Source: an uncultured Alphaproteobacteria bacterium (lineage in GTDB: Bacteria > Pseudomonadota > Alphaproteobacteria > HIMB59 > GCA-002718135). From it: a DNA stretch of 37,254 nt. Position 1 is the first letter of the stretch. Every line of letters starts with the position of its first letter. This document shows, in pieces, positions 25,504 through 34,227 of the stretch. Under the pieces are notes generated by a model, which ran no database searches, had not been told where the DNA came from, and worked only from the letters and a program-made list of their open reading frames with translations. A program made the translations under genes and the position numbers. The stretch is taken from contig CACAAZ010000013.1 in assembly GCA_902530685.1 (NCBI GenBank), forward strand, positions 1 through 37,254, given 5' to 3'.

Positions 25504-26391
25504 CTATTGTACACTCACTTTCTTAGAAAGATTTTTAATTTTTAAAAAATCACTCTTAGTTTTTAGACTTTTACCACTAGCATAATAAGATCCGCATGCT
25601 ACAGAAGTTTTCAAAATATAATTCATTTTTTCATTTACACTGAACAAATACAGCATCATAGCTGCTAGTGCGTCTCCAGCTCCATTTTCGTTTACTACTT
25701 TGATTGATGGGGGTTTTATTTTTTTTATAAATTCATTACTTCCAAAGATTACATTATTTTTTGAATTAGTAGTAATTATTTTTATTTTTTTATTTTGTTT
25801 TAATATTTTTTTTACACCTAATATTATATTTGAAGAATTTGTAAGTTTAAGTAACTCTGCTTTATTTAAGAATATAAAATCAATTTTATTTAAAATCCTT
25901 TTAATTTTAATAACTTTATGCACTGATGTTGCGCACACTATAATTTTATTTGTTTTTGATAGTTTGTTTATTGATTTTTCCAAATAGGTTTTAGAAAAAT
26001 TTAGATCAAATATTATATTTTTATTCTTCATGTTCGGTATTTTTAAAGATTTATTATTTTCATATTCATCTGTGTTAGCTAATCCTAATAAAAATTTATT
26101 ATTTTTATCTGATAAAGCTAAATAGTATCTATCTGCATAATTTTTATTCACTTGATGAACATATATTTTTTTTGAAATTTTTTTTCTAATCTCTTCATTG
26201 ATAGCTAAACTATAAAAATTTACATCAACAAAATTCGAAAGCAATTCTGCAATATTGTAGGCCACTCCACCAATTCTGCTTTTTTGAGTAATTTGATTAG
26301 ATCTAAAATTAATAATATTTTTTTTAAGATTTAATAAATAATCGTGATGAATTGCCCCAATACAAACAAAAATGTTTTTAGATTTCAGCAT
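25504..26391 (-). CDS. psuK: PfkB-family kinase, probable pseudouridine kinase
   Basis: A 295-residue ribokinase-like sugar kinase. It starts 'FVCIGAIHHDYLLNLK', has the substrate-binding 'RIGGVAYNIAELLSNF' (GG-x-x-x-N), and ends with the ATP/catalytic motif 'NENGAGDALAAMMLYL' (G-A-G-D, Asp as base). The pairing with psuG one base downstream identifies it as the likely pseudouridine kinase, making the phosphate that PsuG splits. Its ATG is separated by one base from the ATG of the large fusion gene on the other strand, so its promoter must lie within that coding region. Confidence 0.9.
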   Translation of the reverse strand: MLKSKNIFVCIGAIHHDYLLNLKKNIINFRSNQITQKSRIGGVAYNIAELLSNFVDVNFYSLAINEEIRKKISKKIYVHQVNKNYADRYYLALSDKNNKFLLGLANTDEYENNKSLKIPNMKNKNIIFDLNFSKTYLEKSINKLSKTNKIIVCATSVHKVIKIKRILNKIDFIFLNKAELLKLTNSSNIILGVKKILKQNKKIKIITTNSKNNVIFGSNEFIKKIKPPSIKVVNENGAGDALAAMMLYLFSVNEKMNYILKTSVACGSYYASGKSLKTKSDFLKIKNLSKKVSVQ

Positions 26392-26392
26392 T

Positions 26393-29300
26393 ATGAATTA
26401 TACACCTTTTATGTCAGTTTTTGATGTTGATCCACCTATTATTGATAATAAACATTTAATTAAATGGTTAAAGATTAATTTTTCTTTCTTAAGAAATAAA
26501 TTGCTCAAAATTAAACAACTTGATAGTGAAAGAGATATAAATTTTATTATATTCATAAATAATAAAAAAAAATATGTATTAAAAATTTCAAACCCATCAG
26601 AAAAAATAAATATATTAAAATACCAAGATAGATTAATAAATTATTTACGAACTGATCTTAGTCTTAAATCTTTTATACCAAAAATACACCATACAAAGAT
26701 TGTAAAATATTTAGATAAAAAAAATAGAGAATGCTTTGTTAGGATCTTATCTTATATTGATGGGCGAATGTATGGAGATACAAAAAGTAACGATAAAATT
26801 GAAAATTCTTTAGGTAAGTTACTTGGAAAAATATCAACTAAGTTGCAATCATTTAACGATATAGATGCTCATAGAAATTTTATTTGGGATCCATCAAATA
26901 TTAATTGGATTAAAAAAAATATTAATATTTTTACTGGTTCAAAAAAATTAATTTTATTAAAATGTTTTTCAGAATATGAAAAATTTGTAAAAAATAATTT
27001 AAATAAATTAAGATATTCAATAACTCATTCAGATCCAAATAATTATAATATTGTTATTAAAAAAAACGATGTATGTGGTTTACTAGATTATGGAGATTCT
27101 ATTTATTCTCCAACAATAAATGATTTAGCTATATGCCTTTCATATGCATTAATGAATAATAATAATATTTATCTTACACTTAAAAATATAATCACAGAGT
27201 ACAATAAACAATTTTCTATTAATGAGAATGAAATTAATTCATTAATATCATTATGTAAGTCAAGACTTATGATTACTGTTGTAATGGCAAAAAAACAAAG
27301 AATTAAATATCCATCAAATCAATATTTAAGTATTAGTGAGAAAGATGCATGGTCTTTATTAGAAAAATTAGACAAAATTCCTATCAATTTTTTAATATAT
27401 ATTGTTCGTGAAATATGCGGCTTTGATATTATTCACCATCATAATGAAATTATAAATTATATAAATAAATTCAACTTTGATAATATTTTTAAATTTAATA
27501 TACTTGATAAAAATAAATCTATCTTAAAATTAAGCTCTGATTCACCTTTATTAAAAGGTAACCCAGATAATAGTTCGCTTAAGAAAAGGGTTAATAAAAT
27601 ATTTAAAGAAGATAATTCTCGTATAGGAATAGGTTTATACAATGAAAAAAGAAAAGTTTATAAGGGACCTAACTTTATTTCTGAATTAAATACGAATGAA
27701 AGACGTAATATTCATTTAGGCGTAGATATCTTTATTGATCAAGGAACAGATTTATTTGCGCCAATAGATGGTAAAATTATAATTTTAAAAAATAATAATT
27801 TTAAATATGACTATGGTCCCACTTTAGTTTTAGAACATAGTTTTAAAAAATATAAATTTTATACTCTATACGGTCATTTATCCAAAATAATGTTTCAAAA
27901 ACTAAAAATTGGAAAAAAAATTAAGAAAGGTGAATGGATTGGTAAAATTGGTAATTCTAATGAAAATGGAAAATGGTTACCACATTTACATTTTCAAATT
28001 ATTTTAGATTTATTAGGACATGATAAGAATTTTCCAGGAGTAGGTGAAGAATTTTTATTCAATATTTGGAATAAAATTTCACCTGATCCAAATTTAATTC
28101 TACGAATTCCAAAATCTTTTTATTCTAATAATAATGATTTTAAAGATACTTTAAAAAAAAGAAGAAAAAATATTTCTGATAATTTATCAATTTCTTACAA
28201 GAAACCTCTTCATATGCTTGAAGCTAAAGATCAGTATTTTTTTGATAGATATGGCAGGAGATACTTAGATTGTGTAAATAATATTTCCCATGTTGGGCAT
28301 TCAAATTCCTATGTCCATGAAGCTATGACTAAACAAAATTTAAAACTTAATACTAATACGAGATATCTATACGATACAATTAACGATTATAGTGAATTAC
28401 TTTTAAGTAAGTTTCCAAAGAAATTAAATAAGATATTTTTCGTATGTACAGGATCTGAAGCTAATGATTTAGCTTATAGAATAGCTCAAACTTATACTAG
28501 TGCGAAAGATGTTTTTGTGATGGACAATGCTTATCATGGGCATACCAATGCTTTAATTGATCTAAGTCCATACAAATTTAATAGTAAGGGTGGTTTAGGT
28601 AAAAAAGATTATGTTCACGTATTAGATATGCCTGATCCTTTAAGAGGTAAGTGGAGATATCAAAATTCAAATTGGATTCAAAAATATATAGATGAAGCTA
28701 AAACTGTAATTAGAAATAAAATTAAAGAAACAAAAATTGCATGTTTTTTTACTGAAAGTATACTTGGTTGTGGTGGTCAAGTAATTCTTCCAAAAAATTA
28801 TTTAAAAGAAATATTTTCAGAAATCAGAAGAAACAATGCATTATGTATTGTAGATGAAGTACAAACTGGTTTTGGACGCGTTGGAAGAAATTTTTGGTCA
28901 TTTGAAGAGCATGATGTCGTTCCTGATATAGTAACCTTGGGCAAACCTATGGGTAATGGTCACCCTATAGCTGCTGTTATAACTACAGAAAAAATAGCTT
29001 CAACTTTTAATAATGGGATGGAATATTTTAATTCATTCGGTGGTAATCCCGTTTCCTGCGCTATTGGTAAAGCAGTATTAGAGACTATTGATAATAATAA
29101 ATTACAAAAAAATGCTTTGTTAGTTGGTAATTATTTTTTAAAAGAATTAAAAAAAATCCAACTAAAATATAAAAAATATATTAGTGAAGTTAGAGGTAGG
29201 GGGCTTTTTTTAGGAATAGATATTATTCAAAATAGTAATGCGTCTAAACCAAACAAAAAATTAGCTAAATTGCTTATTAATTATATGAGAAATCAAGGTA

Positions 29301-29422
29301 TTTTGTTGAGCACTGATGGCCCTTATGACAATGTTATTAAAATAAAACCACCTCTTGTATTTACAAAATTAAATGTTGATCAGGTATGTAAAAACTTAGA
29401 AACTTTCTTTAAAAAATTATAA
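26393..29422 (+). CDS. APH kinase - M23 peptidase - class III PLP enzyme fusion (phospholyase-like)
   Basis: A 1009-residue three-domain protein from the ATG at 26393 (an ATG at 26372 lies inside psuK). Domain 1 (about 1-350) is an APH/choline-kinase-like kinase: 'SERDINFII', catalytic 'HSDPNNYN' (212-219, Asp214) and 'LLDYGDS' (Asp232). Domain 2 (about 430-550) is an M23/LytM metallopeptidase fold with zinc set His441/Asp445, His495 in 'YGHLS' and His531-x-His533. Domain 3 (about 600-1009) is a class III aminotransferase fold with Asp821 in 'VDEVQTGFGR' and PLP Lys851. Human hydroxylysine kinase and its ammonia-phospholyases (AGXT2L family) belong to the same two enzyme families, so kinase-then-elimination on an amino alcohol is plausible. 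There is no signal peptide. Confidence 0.92.
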   Translation: MNYTPFMSVFDVDPPIIDNKHLIKWLKINFSFLRNKLLKIKQLDSERDINFIIFINNKKKYVLKISNPSEKINILKYQDRLINYLRTDLSLKSFIPKIHHTKIVKYLDKKNRECFVRILSYIDGRMYGDTKSNDKIENSLGKLLGKISTKLQSFNDIDAHRNFIWDPSNINWIKKNINIFTGSKKLILLKCFSEYEKFVKNNLNKLRYSITHSDPNNYNIVIKKNDVCGLLDYGDSIYSPTINDLAICLSYALMNNNNIYLTLKNIITEYNKQFSINENEINSLISLCKSRLMITVVMAKKQRIKYPSNQYLSISEKDAWSLLEKLDKIPINFLIYIVREICGFDIIHHHNEIINYINKFNFDNIFKFNILDKNKSILKLSSDSPLLKGNPDNSSLKKRVNKIFKEDNSRIGIGLYNEKRKVYKGPNFISELNTNERRNIHLGVDIFIDQGTDLFAPIDGKIIILKNNNFKYDYGPTLVLEHSFKKYKFYTLYGHLSKIMFQKLKIGKKIKKGEWIGKIGNSNENGKWLPHLHFQIILDLLGHDKNFPGVGEEFLFNIWNKISPDPNLILRIPKSFYSNNNDFKDTLKKRRKNISDNLSISYKKPLHMLEAKDQYFFDRYGRRYLDCVNNISHVGHSNSYVHEAMTKQNLKLNTNTRYLYDTINDYSELLLSKFPKKLNKIFFVCTGSEANDLAYRIAQTYTSAKDVFVMDNAYHGHTNALIDLSPYKFNSKGGLGKKDYVHVLDMPDPLRGKWRYQNSNWIQKYIDEAKTVIRNKIKETKIACFFTESILGCGGQVILPKNYLKEIFSEIRRNNALCIVDEVQTGFGRVGRNFWSFEEHDVVPDIVTLGKPMGNGHPIAAVITTEKIASTFNNGMEYFNSFGGNPVSCAIGKAVLETIDNNKLQKNALLVGNYFLKELKKIQLKYKKYISEVRGRGLFLGIDIIQNSNASKPNKKLAKLLINYMRNQGILLSTDGPYDNVIKIKPPLVFTKLNVDQVCKNLETFFKKL

Positions 29423-30008
29423 AATATATTCCATAACTAATCATTAGCATGCCAATGGTTAGATCAATCCAAAACCAAGTTTTATTTGAATAAATATATT
29501 TTGATAAGAACTTTGACATATATCCCAAAGAAAAGAAAAACAAAAAACTAGCTGAAATTGCTCCAATACCAAATGAAAATTGATCATTAAAATTTGTTGA
29601 TAATGATCCCAGCAAAATAATTGTATCTAGATAAACATGAGGATTTGCATATGTAATAAGGAGCAAGGTAATTAATATTTTACCGAATTCGTTAATTATA
29701 TTTAATTCTTTATTAATATCTTTAAATTTATTTAATTTTATAATTTTATTTAATCCATAAAATATAAGCCAAATTCCACCTAATACTTTTATTATTCCTA
29801 TAATACTTGGATTAATTTGAACAATATAATTAGATAGATATATTCCAATTATAATTAGTAAACTGTCTGATAGACAGCAAAATAAAGTAACTGTAAAAAC
29901 ATAAGATTTTTTAAGCCCTTGCTGTATTACAAATAAATTTTGAGGTCCTATGGCTATAATTAATGTTCCTCCAATTATTAATCCTTGGATAAAATCATAA
30001 ATATACAT
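29409..30008 (-). CDS. LysE/ArgO-family amino acid exporter
   Basis: A 199-residue membrane protein with about six helices, of LysE/ArgO size. The N-terminal signature 'LIIAIGPQNLFVIQQGLKKS' matches the conserved 'GPxNxxVIxxGL' segment; 'TYANPHVYLDTIILLGSLS' is the second typical motif (NPHxYLD), which is specific to the LysE/ArgO branch rather than RhtB. Family members export basic amino acids such as lysine or arginine. It converges on the kinase-phospholyase fusion, overlapping its last 14 bases, so a shared amino acid theme is possible but not shown. Confidence 0.9.
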   Translation of the reverse strand: MYIYDFIQGLIIGGTLIIAIGPQNLFVIQQGLKKSYVFTVTLFCCLSDSLLIIIGIYLSNYIVQINPSIIGIIKVLGGIWLIFYGLNKIIKLNKFKDINKELNIINEFGKILITLLLITYANPHVYLDTIILLGSLSTNFNDQFSFGIGAISASFLFFFSLGYMSKFLSKYIYSNKTWFWIDLTIGMLMISYGIYFIIF

Positions 30009-30009
30009 A

Positions 30010-30037
30010 TTGCCTTAAATTGTAATTACACTATTTT
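30010..30037 (+). promoter_or_regulatory. Candidate sigma-70 promoter in a 35-bp divergent gap
   Basis: TTGCCT (30010-30015), a 16-base spacer and TATTTT (30032-30037) lie before the ATG at 30044, so transcription would start at or next to the start codon. The -10 match is partial and the background is AT-rich. Confidence 0.25.
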
Positions 30038-30043
30038 AAAAAT

Positions 30044-30502
30044 ATGCACAAAATTATATTGTTTAGTTTGTTTATTTTATTATCAAAAAATGTTTATGGA
30101 GAAATGATAAAACCAGACCCTTCAATTGGCCCTAAAGAAGTTATTTCAATACAATTAAAAGCACTACAAAAAAATAATTTACCTTTTGACGATGCCGGTA
30201 TTGAACAAACTTGGGAATTTGCACATCCAAATAATAGAATGTATACAGGTCCTCTAGACAATTTTATTAGGATGATTAAAAATCCATCTTACGCAATGAT
30301 GATTGACCACTTAGAACACAATATAATTCCTGTTCAGGAACAAGAAAAAAGTTCATATTATTTTGTAGAACTTACAGATAGTAATGGAAAAAAATTTGGT
30401 TTCGAATGGACAGTAGAAAAAGTAGAGCAAAACGGTGAGTTTAAAGATTGCTGGATGACTGTCGGTGTTTCTAGACCAATGCCTTTATCACAAGCATCAT
30501 AG
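30044..30502 (+). CDS. Secreted DUF4864-like protein
   Basis: A 152-residue exported protein. Residues 1-19 form a signal peptide (basic start, 'IILFSLFILLS' core, VYG before the cleavage point). The mature part starts 'EMIKPDPSIGPKEVISIQLK' and contains 'GIEQTWEFAHPNNRMYTG', resembling the DUF4864 fold, an NTF2-like alpha+beta domain in which substrate, if any, is unknown. No cysteine pair or catalytic motif stands out. The TAG stop overlaps the GTG start of the SRAP gene (TAGTG 30500-30504). Confidence 0.8.
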   Translation: MHKIILFSLFILLSKNVYGEMIKPDPSIGPKEVISIQLKALQKNNLPFDDAGIEQTWEFAHPNNRMYTGPLDNFIRMIKNPSYAMMIDHLEHNIIPVQEQEKSSYYFVELTDSNGKKFGFEWTVEKVEQNGEFKDCWMTVGVSRPMPLSQAS

Positions 30503-31158
30503 TGTGCGGAAGATTTACAAGCACTGAAGATAAAGAAAAAATTACAAAACTATTCCCTAACTCAGAAGTTTTAAATTACGCACATAAGTCATACAATATA
30601 TCACCTTCTAATATCATTAATATTATTTATGAAAATAATCATAAACTTTTAATAGATACTTTTATTTGGAGTTATAGTTTTTTTAGTAAACAAAATAATG
30701 TTACTCAATTTGTTATTAATGCAAGAATTGAAACGATTAATGATAAATATTTATTTAAAGAATCATTTACTAAAAGAAAATGTCTTATTATTGCAAATGG
30801 ATATTATGAATGGAAAAATATAAATAATCAAAAACAACCCTATTTAATATCAATTCCTAGAAATGAATTATTATTTTTTGGTGGAATTTGGAGGGAAGAA
30901 ATAAGAGATAATAAAAAAATGAATGTTGTCTGTATCATTACTAAGGAGGCAAATGAAAATCTTTCCCATATACATAATAGAATGCCTCTTATTATGTCTC
31001 ATAATGAGGGTCTTGATTTTCTTAATGATAATGAAAATGAATTTCTACATAAAAACAAAAGTGTTATCGAGGATGATTTAGACTTTTATCCAGTATCAAA
31101 AATTGTAAATAATCCAAAAAATAATGATGAAAATTGCCTTAAAGAAACATCTTCATAA
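30502..31158 (+). CDS. SRAP-family protein (YedK/HMCES), abasic-site shield
   Basis: A 218-residue SOS-response-associated peptidase-like protein. It starts at GTG 30502, which places the catalytic Cys at residue 2 (MCGRFTS) as the family requires after removal of Met. Other hallmarks are 'SYNISPSNIINIIY', 'NARIETI' (Arg and Glu of the active site), 'RKCLIIANGYYEWK' and 'LSHIHNRMPLIMS' with the active-site His. Homologues form a thiazolidine crosslink with abasic sites in single-stranded DNA and protect them. Start choice is decided by Cys2, since no other codon gives it. It is coupled to the DUF4864-like gene. Confidence 0.95.
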   Translation: MCGRFTSTEDKEKITKLFPNSEVLNYAHKSYNISPSNIINIIYENNHKLLIDTFIWSYSFFSKQNNVTQFVINARIETINDKYLFKESFTKRKCLIIANGYYEWKNINNQKQPYLISIPRNELLFFGGIWREEIRDNKKMNVVCIITKEANENLSHIHNRMPLIMSHNEGLDFLNDNENEFLHKNKSVIEDDLDFYPVSKIVNNPKNNDENCLKETSS

Positions 31159-31199
31159 TATTTAAATTTTTTTATCGCTTTTATAATATTAATCAAATA

Positions 31200-31205
31200 T
31201 ATAAT
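31200..31205 (+). promoter_or_regulatory. Candidate -10 element before the mcl-mtkA-mtkB operon
   Basis: TATAAT at 31200-31205 lies nine bases before the ATG at 31215, with a second TATAAT at 31182-31187. No convincing -35 is seen. The operon start at 31215 after a 56-base gap makes a promoter here likely. Confidence 0.3.
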
Positions 31206-31214
31206 TTCTCTCTA

Positions 31215-32153
31215 ATGAGTCATTTATTTTATAAACCTGCAAAATCTAGATTACACAGAAGTGAATTGGCGGTTCCAGGCTCTAATCCAAGGATGTTTGA
31301 AAAAGCATTAAAATCAAATGCCGATTATATTTTTTTAGATTTAGAAGATGCAGTATCTCCAAATGATAAAATTGATGCAAGAAAAAATGTTATAAATGCA
31401 ATAAAAGAATACAATTGGAGAGAAGAAGGTAAAACAATCTCTATAAGAATTAACGGTTTGGATACACACTATATGTATCGTGATGTAATTGAAATTATAG
31501 AAGAGGTCGGTGATAAGATTGATACATTATTAATTCCAAAAGTAGGCTCATCATCTGATGTATATATGGTTGATTGTATACTCAATCAAATTGAACAAAA
31601 TAAAAAATTTAAAAATAGAATAGGTTTAGAATGTTTAATTGAAACAGCACTAGGAATGTCTAACATCCAATCAATTGCAACATCAAGTTCTAGACTAGAA
31701 GCATTACACTTTGGAGTTGCAGATTATGCTGCAAGTATGCGAGCAAGAACTGTTGTCATAGGAGGTTTAAATCCTGATTACCCTGGTGATCAATGGCATC
31801 ATGGCTTATCAACTTTAGTAATGACCTGTAGATCATATGGCTTAAGAGCAATAGACGGACCCTTTGGAGACTTTAATGACAAACAAGGATATCTTGATGC
31901 AGCAAAAAGAGCGGCAGCAATTGGTTTTGAGGGTAAATGGGCAATACATCCATCGCAAATAGATTTAGCTAATGAAGTTTTTTCTCCACCCAAAGAAGAA
32001 ATAGATAAAGCAAAAAGAATATTATTAGAATTAGAAAAAGCAGCAGCTGAAGGAAAGGGCGCTGCTCAGCTTGATGGAAGAATGATCGATGCTGCATCTG
32101 CTAGAATGGCTGAAAATGTTGTAAATATTAATAAGTTAATTGAAAGTAAGTAA
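31215..32153 (+). CDS. mcl: Malyl-CoA lyase (CitE-like aldolase)
   Basis: A 312-residue Mg-dependent CitE-type C-C lyase. The opening 'KSRLHRSELAVPGSNPRMFE', 'FLDLEDAVSPNDK', 'ISIRINGLDTHYMYRD', 'GLECLIETALGM' (metal Glu) and 'LHFGVADYAASM' (metal Asp) fit the L-malyl-CoA/beta-methylmalyl-CoA lyases of Rhodobacter and Methylorubrum rather than citrate lyase beta. It cleaves malyl-CoA to glyoxylate and acetyl-CoA, reversibly. The stop overlaps the mtkA start (TAATG 32151-32155), and the two following genes make its substrate, which supports the assignment strongly. Confidence 0.92.
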   Translation: MSHLFYKPAKSRLHRSELAVPGSNPRMFEKALKSNADYIFLDLEDAVSPNDKIDARKNVINAIKEYNWREEGKTISIRINGLDTHYMYRDVIEIIEEVGDKIDTLLIPKVGSSSDVYMVDCILNQIEQNKKFKNRIGLECLIETALGMSNIQSIATSSSRLEALHFGVADYAASMRARTVVIGGLNPDYPGDQWHHGLSTLVMTCRSYGLRAIDGPFGDFNDKQGYLDAAKRAAAIGFEGKWAIHPSQIDLANEVFSPPKEEIDKAKRILLELEKAAAEGKGAAQLDGRMIDAASARMAENVVNINKLIESK

Positions 32154-33313
32154 TGGACATACACGAATATCAAGCAAAAAAAATATTGTCCGATTTTGGA
32201 GTTAAAATTCCCACTGGTGGTATTGTTTATAGTCCAGAAAATGCAGAAAATAAAGCGAGAGAAATTGGTGGTTCAAAATGGGTTGTAAAAGCGCAAGTTC
32301 ACTCTGGTGCTAGAGGTAAAGTGGGAGGAATTATAATATGTAATTCTCCATTAGAAGTTGCTGATGCAACTGATAAATTATTAGGTAAAAAATTAATTAC
32401 AAACCAAACTGGTCCAGAGGGTAAGATAATAAATAGAATTTATATTGAAGAAGCAACTGATATCAAACATGAATTATATTTAGGTTTAGTGTTTGATAGA
32501 TCTTCAGAAAGTATAATGGTTGTAGCCTCAACAGAAGGTGGAATGAGTGTCGAAGAAATTTCAAAAGAAAAACCTGAAACAATTATACGATCTAAAATAG
32601 AAGTAGCAGTTGGTATTCAACAATTTCAAGCAAGAGAAATAGCTTTTGGTTTAGGAATTGAATCCAAATTGATCTCAAGAGCAGCAAATACAATTATTGG
32701 TTGTTATAAAGCTTTTAGTGAGCTTGATGCAACAATGGTTGAAGTTAATCCATTAGTTGTATCACACCAAGATGAAATACTAGCATTAGATTGTAAAATG
32801 AGTTTTGATAATAATGCAATGTTTAGAAGAGATGAAATTGCAGAACTTAGAGATAAAACACAAGAAAATTCAAATGAAGTTTATGCTTCTGACAGAGGAA
32901 TGAATTATGTAAGTCTAGATGGGAATATTGGTAATATTATTAATGGTGCAGGCTTAGCAATGGCTTCAATGGATATGATAAAACTTGCTGGTGGTGAACC
33001 TGCAAATTTTTTAGATGTTGGCGGAGGTGCAACACCTGAAAAAATAGTTAAAGCTTTTAAATTAATCTCTATGGACACAAAAGTTAAGGTGATATTAGTT
33101 AATATCTTTGCGGGGATTAACAGATGTGATTGGGTTGCAGAAGGAATTGTTCAAGCTTTATCAAAAATTGAAATTAAACATCCTTTAGTTATACGTTTAG
33201 CTGGAACAAACGTCGAAAAGGGAAATGAAATACTTAAAAAAAGCAATATAAATTACATTGAAGCATCAACTTTAGAAGATGCAGCAAATAAAGCAGTGAA
33301 GGCTCTTGGATAA
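32153..33313 (+). CDS. mtkA: Malate-CoA ligase (malate thiokinase) beta subunit
   Basis: A 386-residue ATP-grasp subunit of the succinyl-CoA synthetase family. It starts 'MDIHEYQAKKILSDFGVKIP' and has 'VVKAQVHSGARGKVGGI' (ATP-grasp) and 'EVNPLVVSHQDEILALDCKM' (Mg ligands). The end has 'GGEPANFLDVGGGATPEKI' and 'LVNIFAGINRCDWVAEGIV'. By recalled comparison it matches Methylorubrum MtkA very closely in several blocks ('INRCDWVAEG', 'KHELYLGLVFDR'-like), more so than SucC. It joins L-malate to CoA using ATP. It lies between mcl and mtkB, with a 1-base overlap upstream and a 2-base gap downstream. Confidence 0.92.
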   Translation: MDIHEYQAKKILSDFGVKIPTGGIVYSPENAENKAREIGGSKWVVKAQVHSGARGKVGGIIICNSPLEVADATDKLLGKKLITNQTGPEGKIINRIYIEEATDIKHELYLGLVFDRSSESIMVVASTEGGMSVEEISKEKPETIIRSKIEVAVGIQQFQAREIAFGLGIESKLISRAANTIIGCYKAFSELDATMVEVNPLVVSHQDEILALDCKMSFDNNAMFRRDEIAELRDKTQENSNEVYASDRGMNYVSLDGNIGNIINGAGLAMASMDMIKLAGGEPANFLDVGGGATPEKIVKAFKLISMDTKVKVILVNIFAGINRCDWVAEGIVQALSKIEIKHPLVIRLAGTNVEKGNEILKKSNINYIEASTLEDAANKAVKALG

Positions 33314-33315
33314 TC

Positions 33316-34212
33316 ATGTCTATAATCATTCACAAAAATACAAAGATTTTAGTCCAAGGTTTCACTGGAAAAATTGGAAGTTTTCATGCTGAAGAAATGA
33401 TTAAGTATGGTTCTAACGTTGTTGGCGGGGTAACACCTGGTAAGGGTGGCATGACTCATTTAAATCTTCCTGTTTTTAATACTGTTAAAGAAGCTGTAGA
33501 TCAAACTGGAGCATCAACATCAATTTTATTTGTTCCACCAGCCTTCGCAGCTGACTCAGCAATGGAAGCTGCTGATGCAGGTATTAAGACCTGTGTGGCT
33601 ATTACTGACGGTATTCCTTCTCATGATATGGTTAAAATAAAAAGATACATGAGAAGATATCCAAAAGATAAAAAAATGGGATTAGTAGGTCCGAATTGTG
33701 CAGGAATAATTAGCCCTGGTAAATCTATGTTAGGTATTATGCCTGGTCATATCTACAAAGAAGGTAAAATAGGAATAGTTAGTAGATCTGGCACTTTGGG
33801 ATATGAAGCTGCACAACAACTTAAAGATTTGGAAATTGGTGTTTCAACAAGTGTAGGTATAGGAGGCGATCCAATAAATGGAAGTTCTTTTAGAGATATA
33901 ATTGAAAAGTTTGAAAATGATGATGAAACTATTGCAGTTTTAATGATAGGTGAAATAGGTGGTCCACAAGAAGTTGAAGCTGGAAAATTTGCTAAAGAAA
34001 ATATGAGTAAACCGGTAATTGCGTATATAGCAGGACTAACTGCACCAAAAGGTCGTGTGATGGGGCATGCTGGAGCAATTGTTTCTGCTTATGGTGAAAG
34101 TGCAATAGAAAAAGTAGAACTTCTTAAAGAGTGTGGGGTTACAATTTCCAAAAACCCTTCTGTAATGGGTGAAACTGTTAAAAAAGTATTAGTAGAAAAT
34201 AATTTGAATTAA
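33316..34212 (+). CDS. mtkB: Malate-CoA ligase (malate thiokinase) alpha subunit
   Basis: A 298-residue CoA-binding and phosphohistidine subunit. It opens with 'TKILVQGFTGKIGSFHAEEM' (Rossmann-like CoA site), continues with 'VGGVTPGKGGMTHLNLPVF', and carries the phosphorylated His251 in 'VMGHAGAIVS'. 'IKRYMRRYPKDKKMGLVGPN' is close to the Methylorubrum MtkB segment as I recall it and distinguishes it from SucD. With MtkA it makes malyl-CoA for the lyase encoded just upstream. Unlike the methylotroph cluster, no phosphoenolpyruvate carboxylase gene follows. Confidence 0.92.
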   Translation: MSIIIHKNTKILVQGFTGKIGSFHAEEMIKYGSNVVGGVTPGKGGMTHLNLPVFNTVKEAVDQTGASTSILFVPPAFAADSAMEAADAGIKTCVAITDGIPSHDMVKIKRYMRRYPKDKKMGLVGPNCAGIISPGKSMLGIMPGHIYKEGKIGIVSRSGTLGYEAAQQLKDLEIGVSTSVGIGGDPINGSSFRDIIEKFENDDETIAVLMIGEIGGPQEVEAGKFAKENMSKPVIAYIAGLTAPKGRVMGHAGAIVSAYGESAIEKVELLKECGVTISKNPSVMGETVKKVLVENNLN

Positions 34213-34227
34213 TATAATTAAAAAATA

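Noticed and set aside
31159-31214. A glycine-type or other riboswitch before the malyl-CoA lyase operon
   Set aside because: The gap is only 56 bases and nearly all A/T, too short and too poor in conserved G/C for a known aptamer.
32153-34212. Reading the two ligase genes as succinyl-CoA synthetase (sucCD)
   Set aside because: Several sequence blocks match malate thiokinase as I recall it, and the genes are in one operon with malyl-CoA lyase rather than with other TCA-cycle genes.
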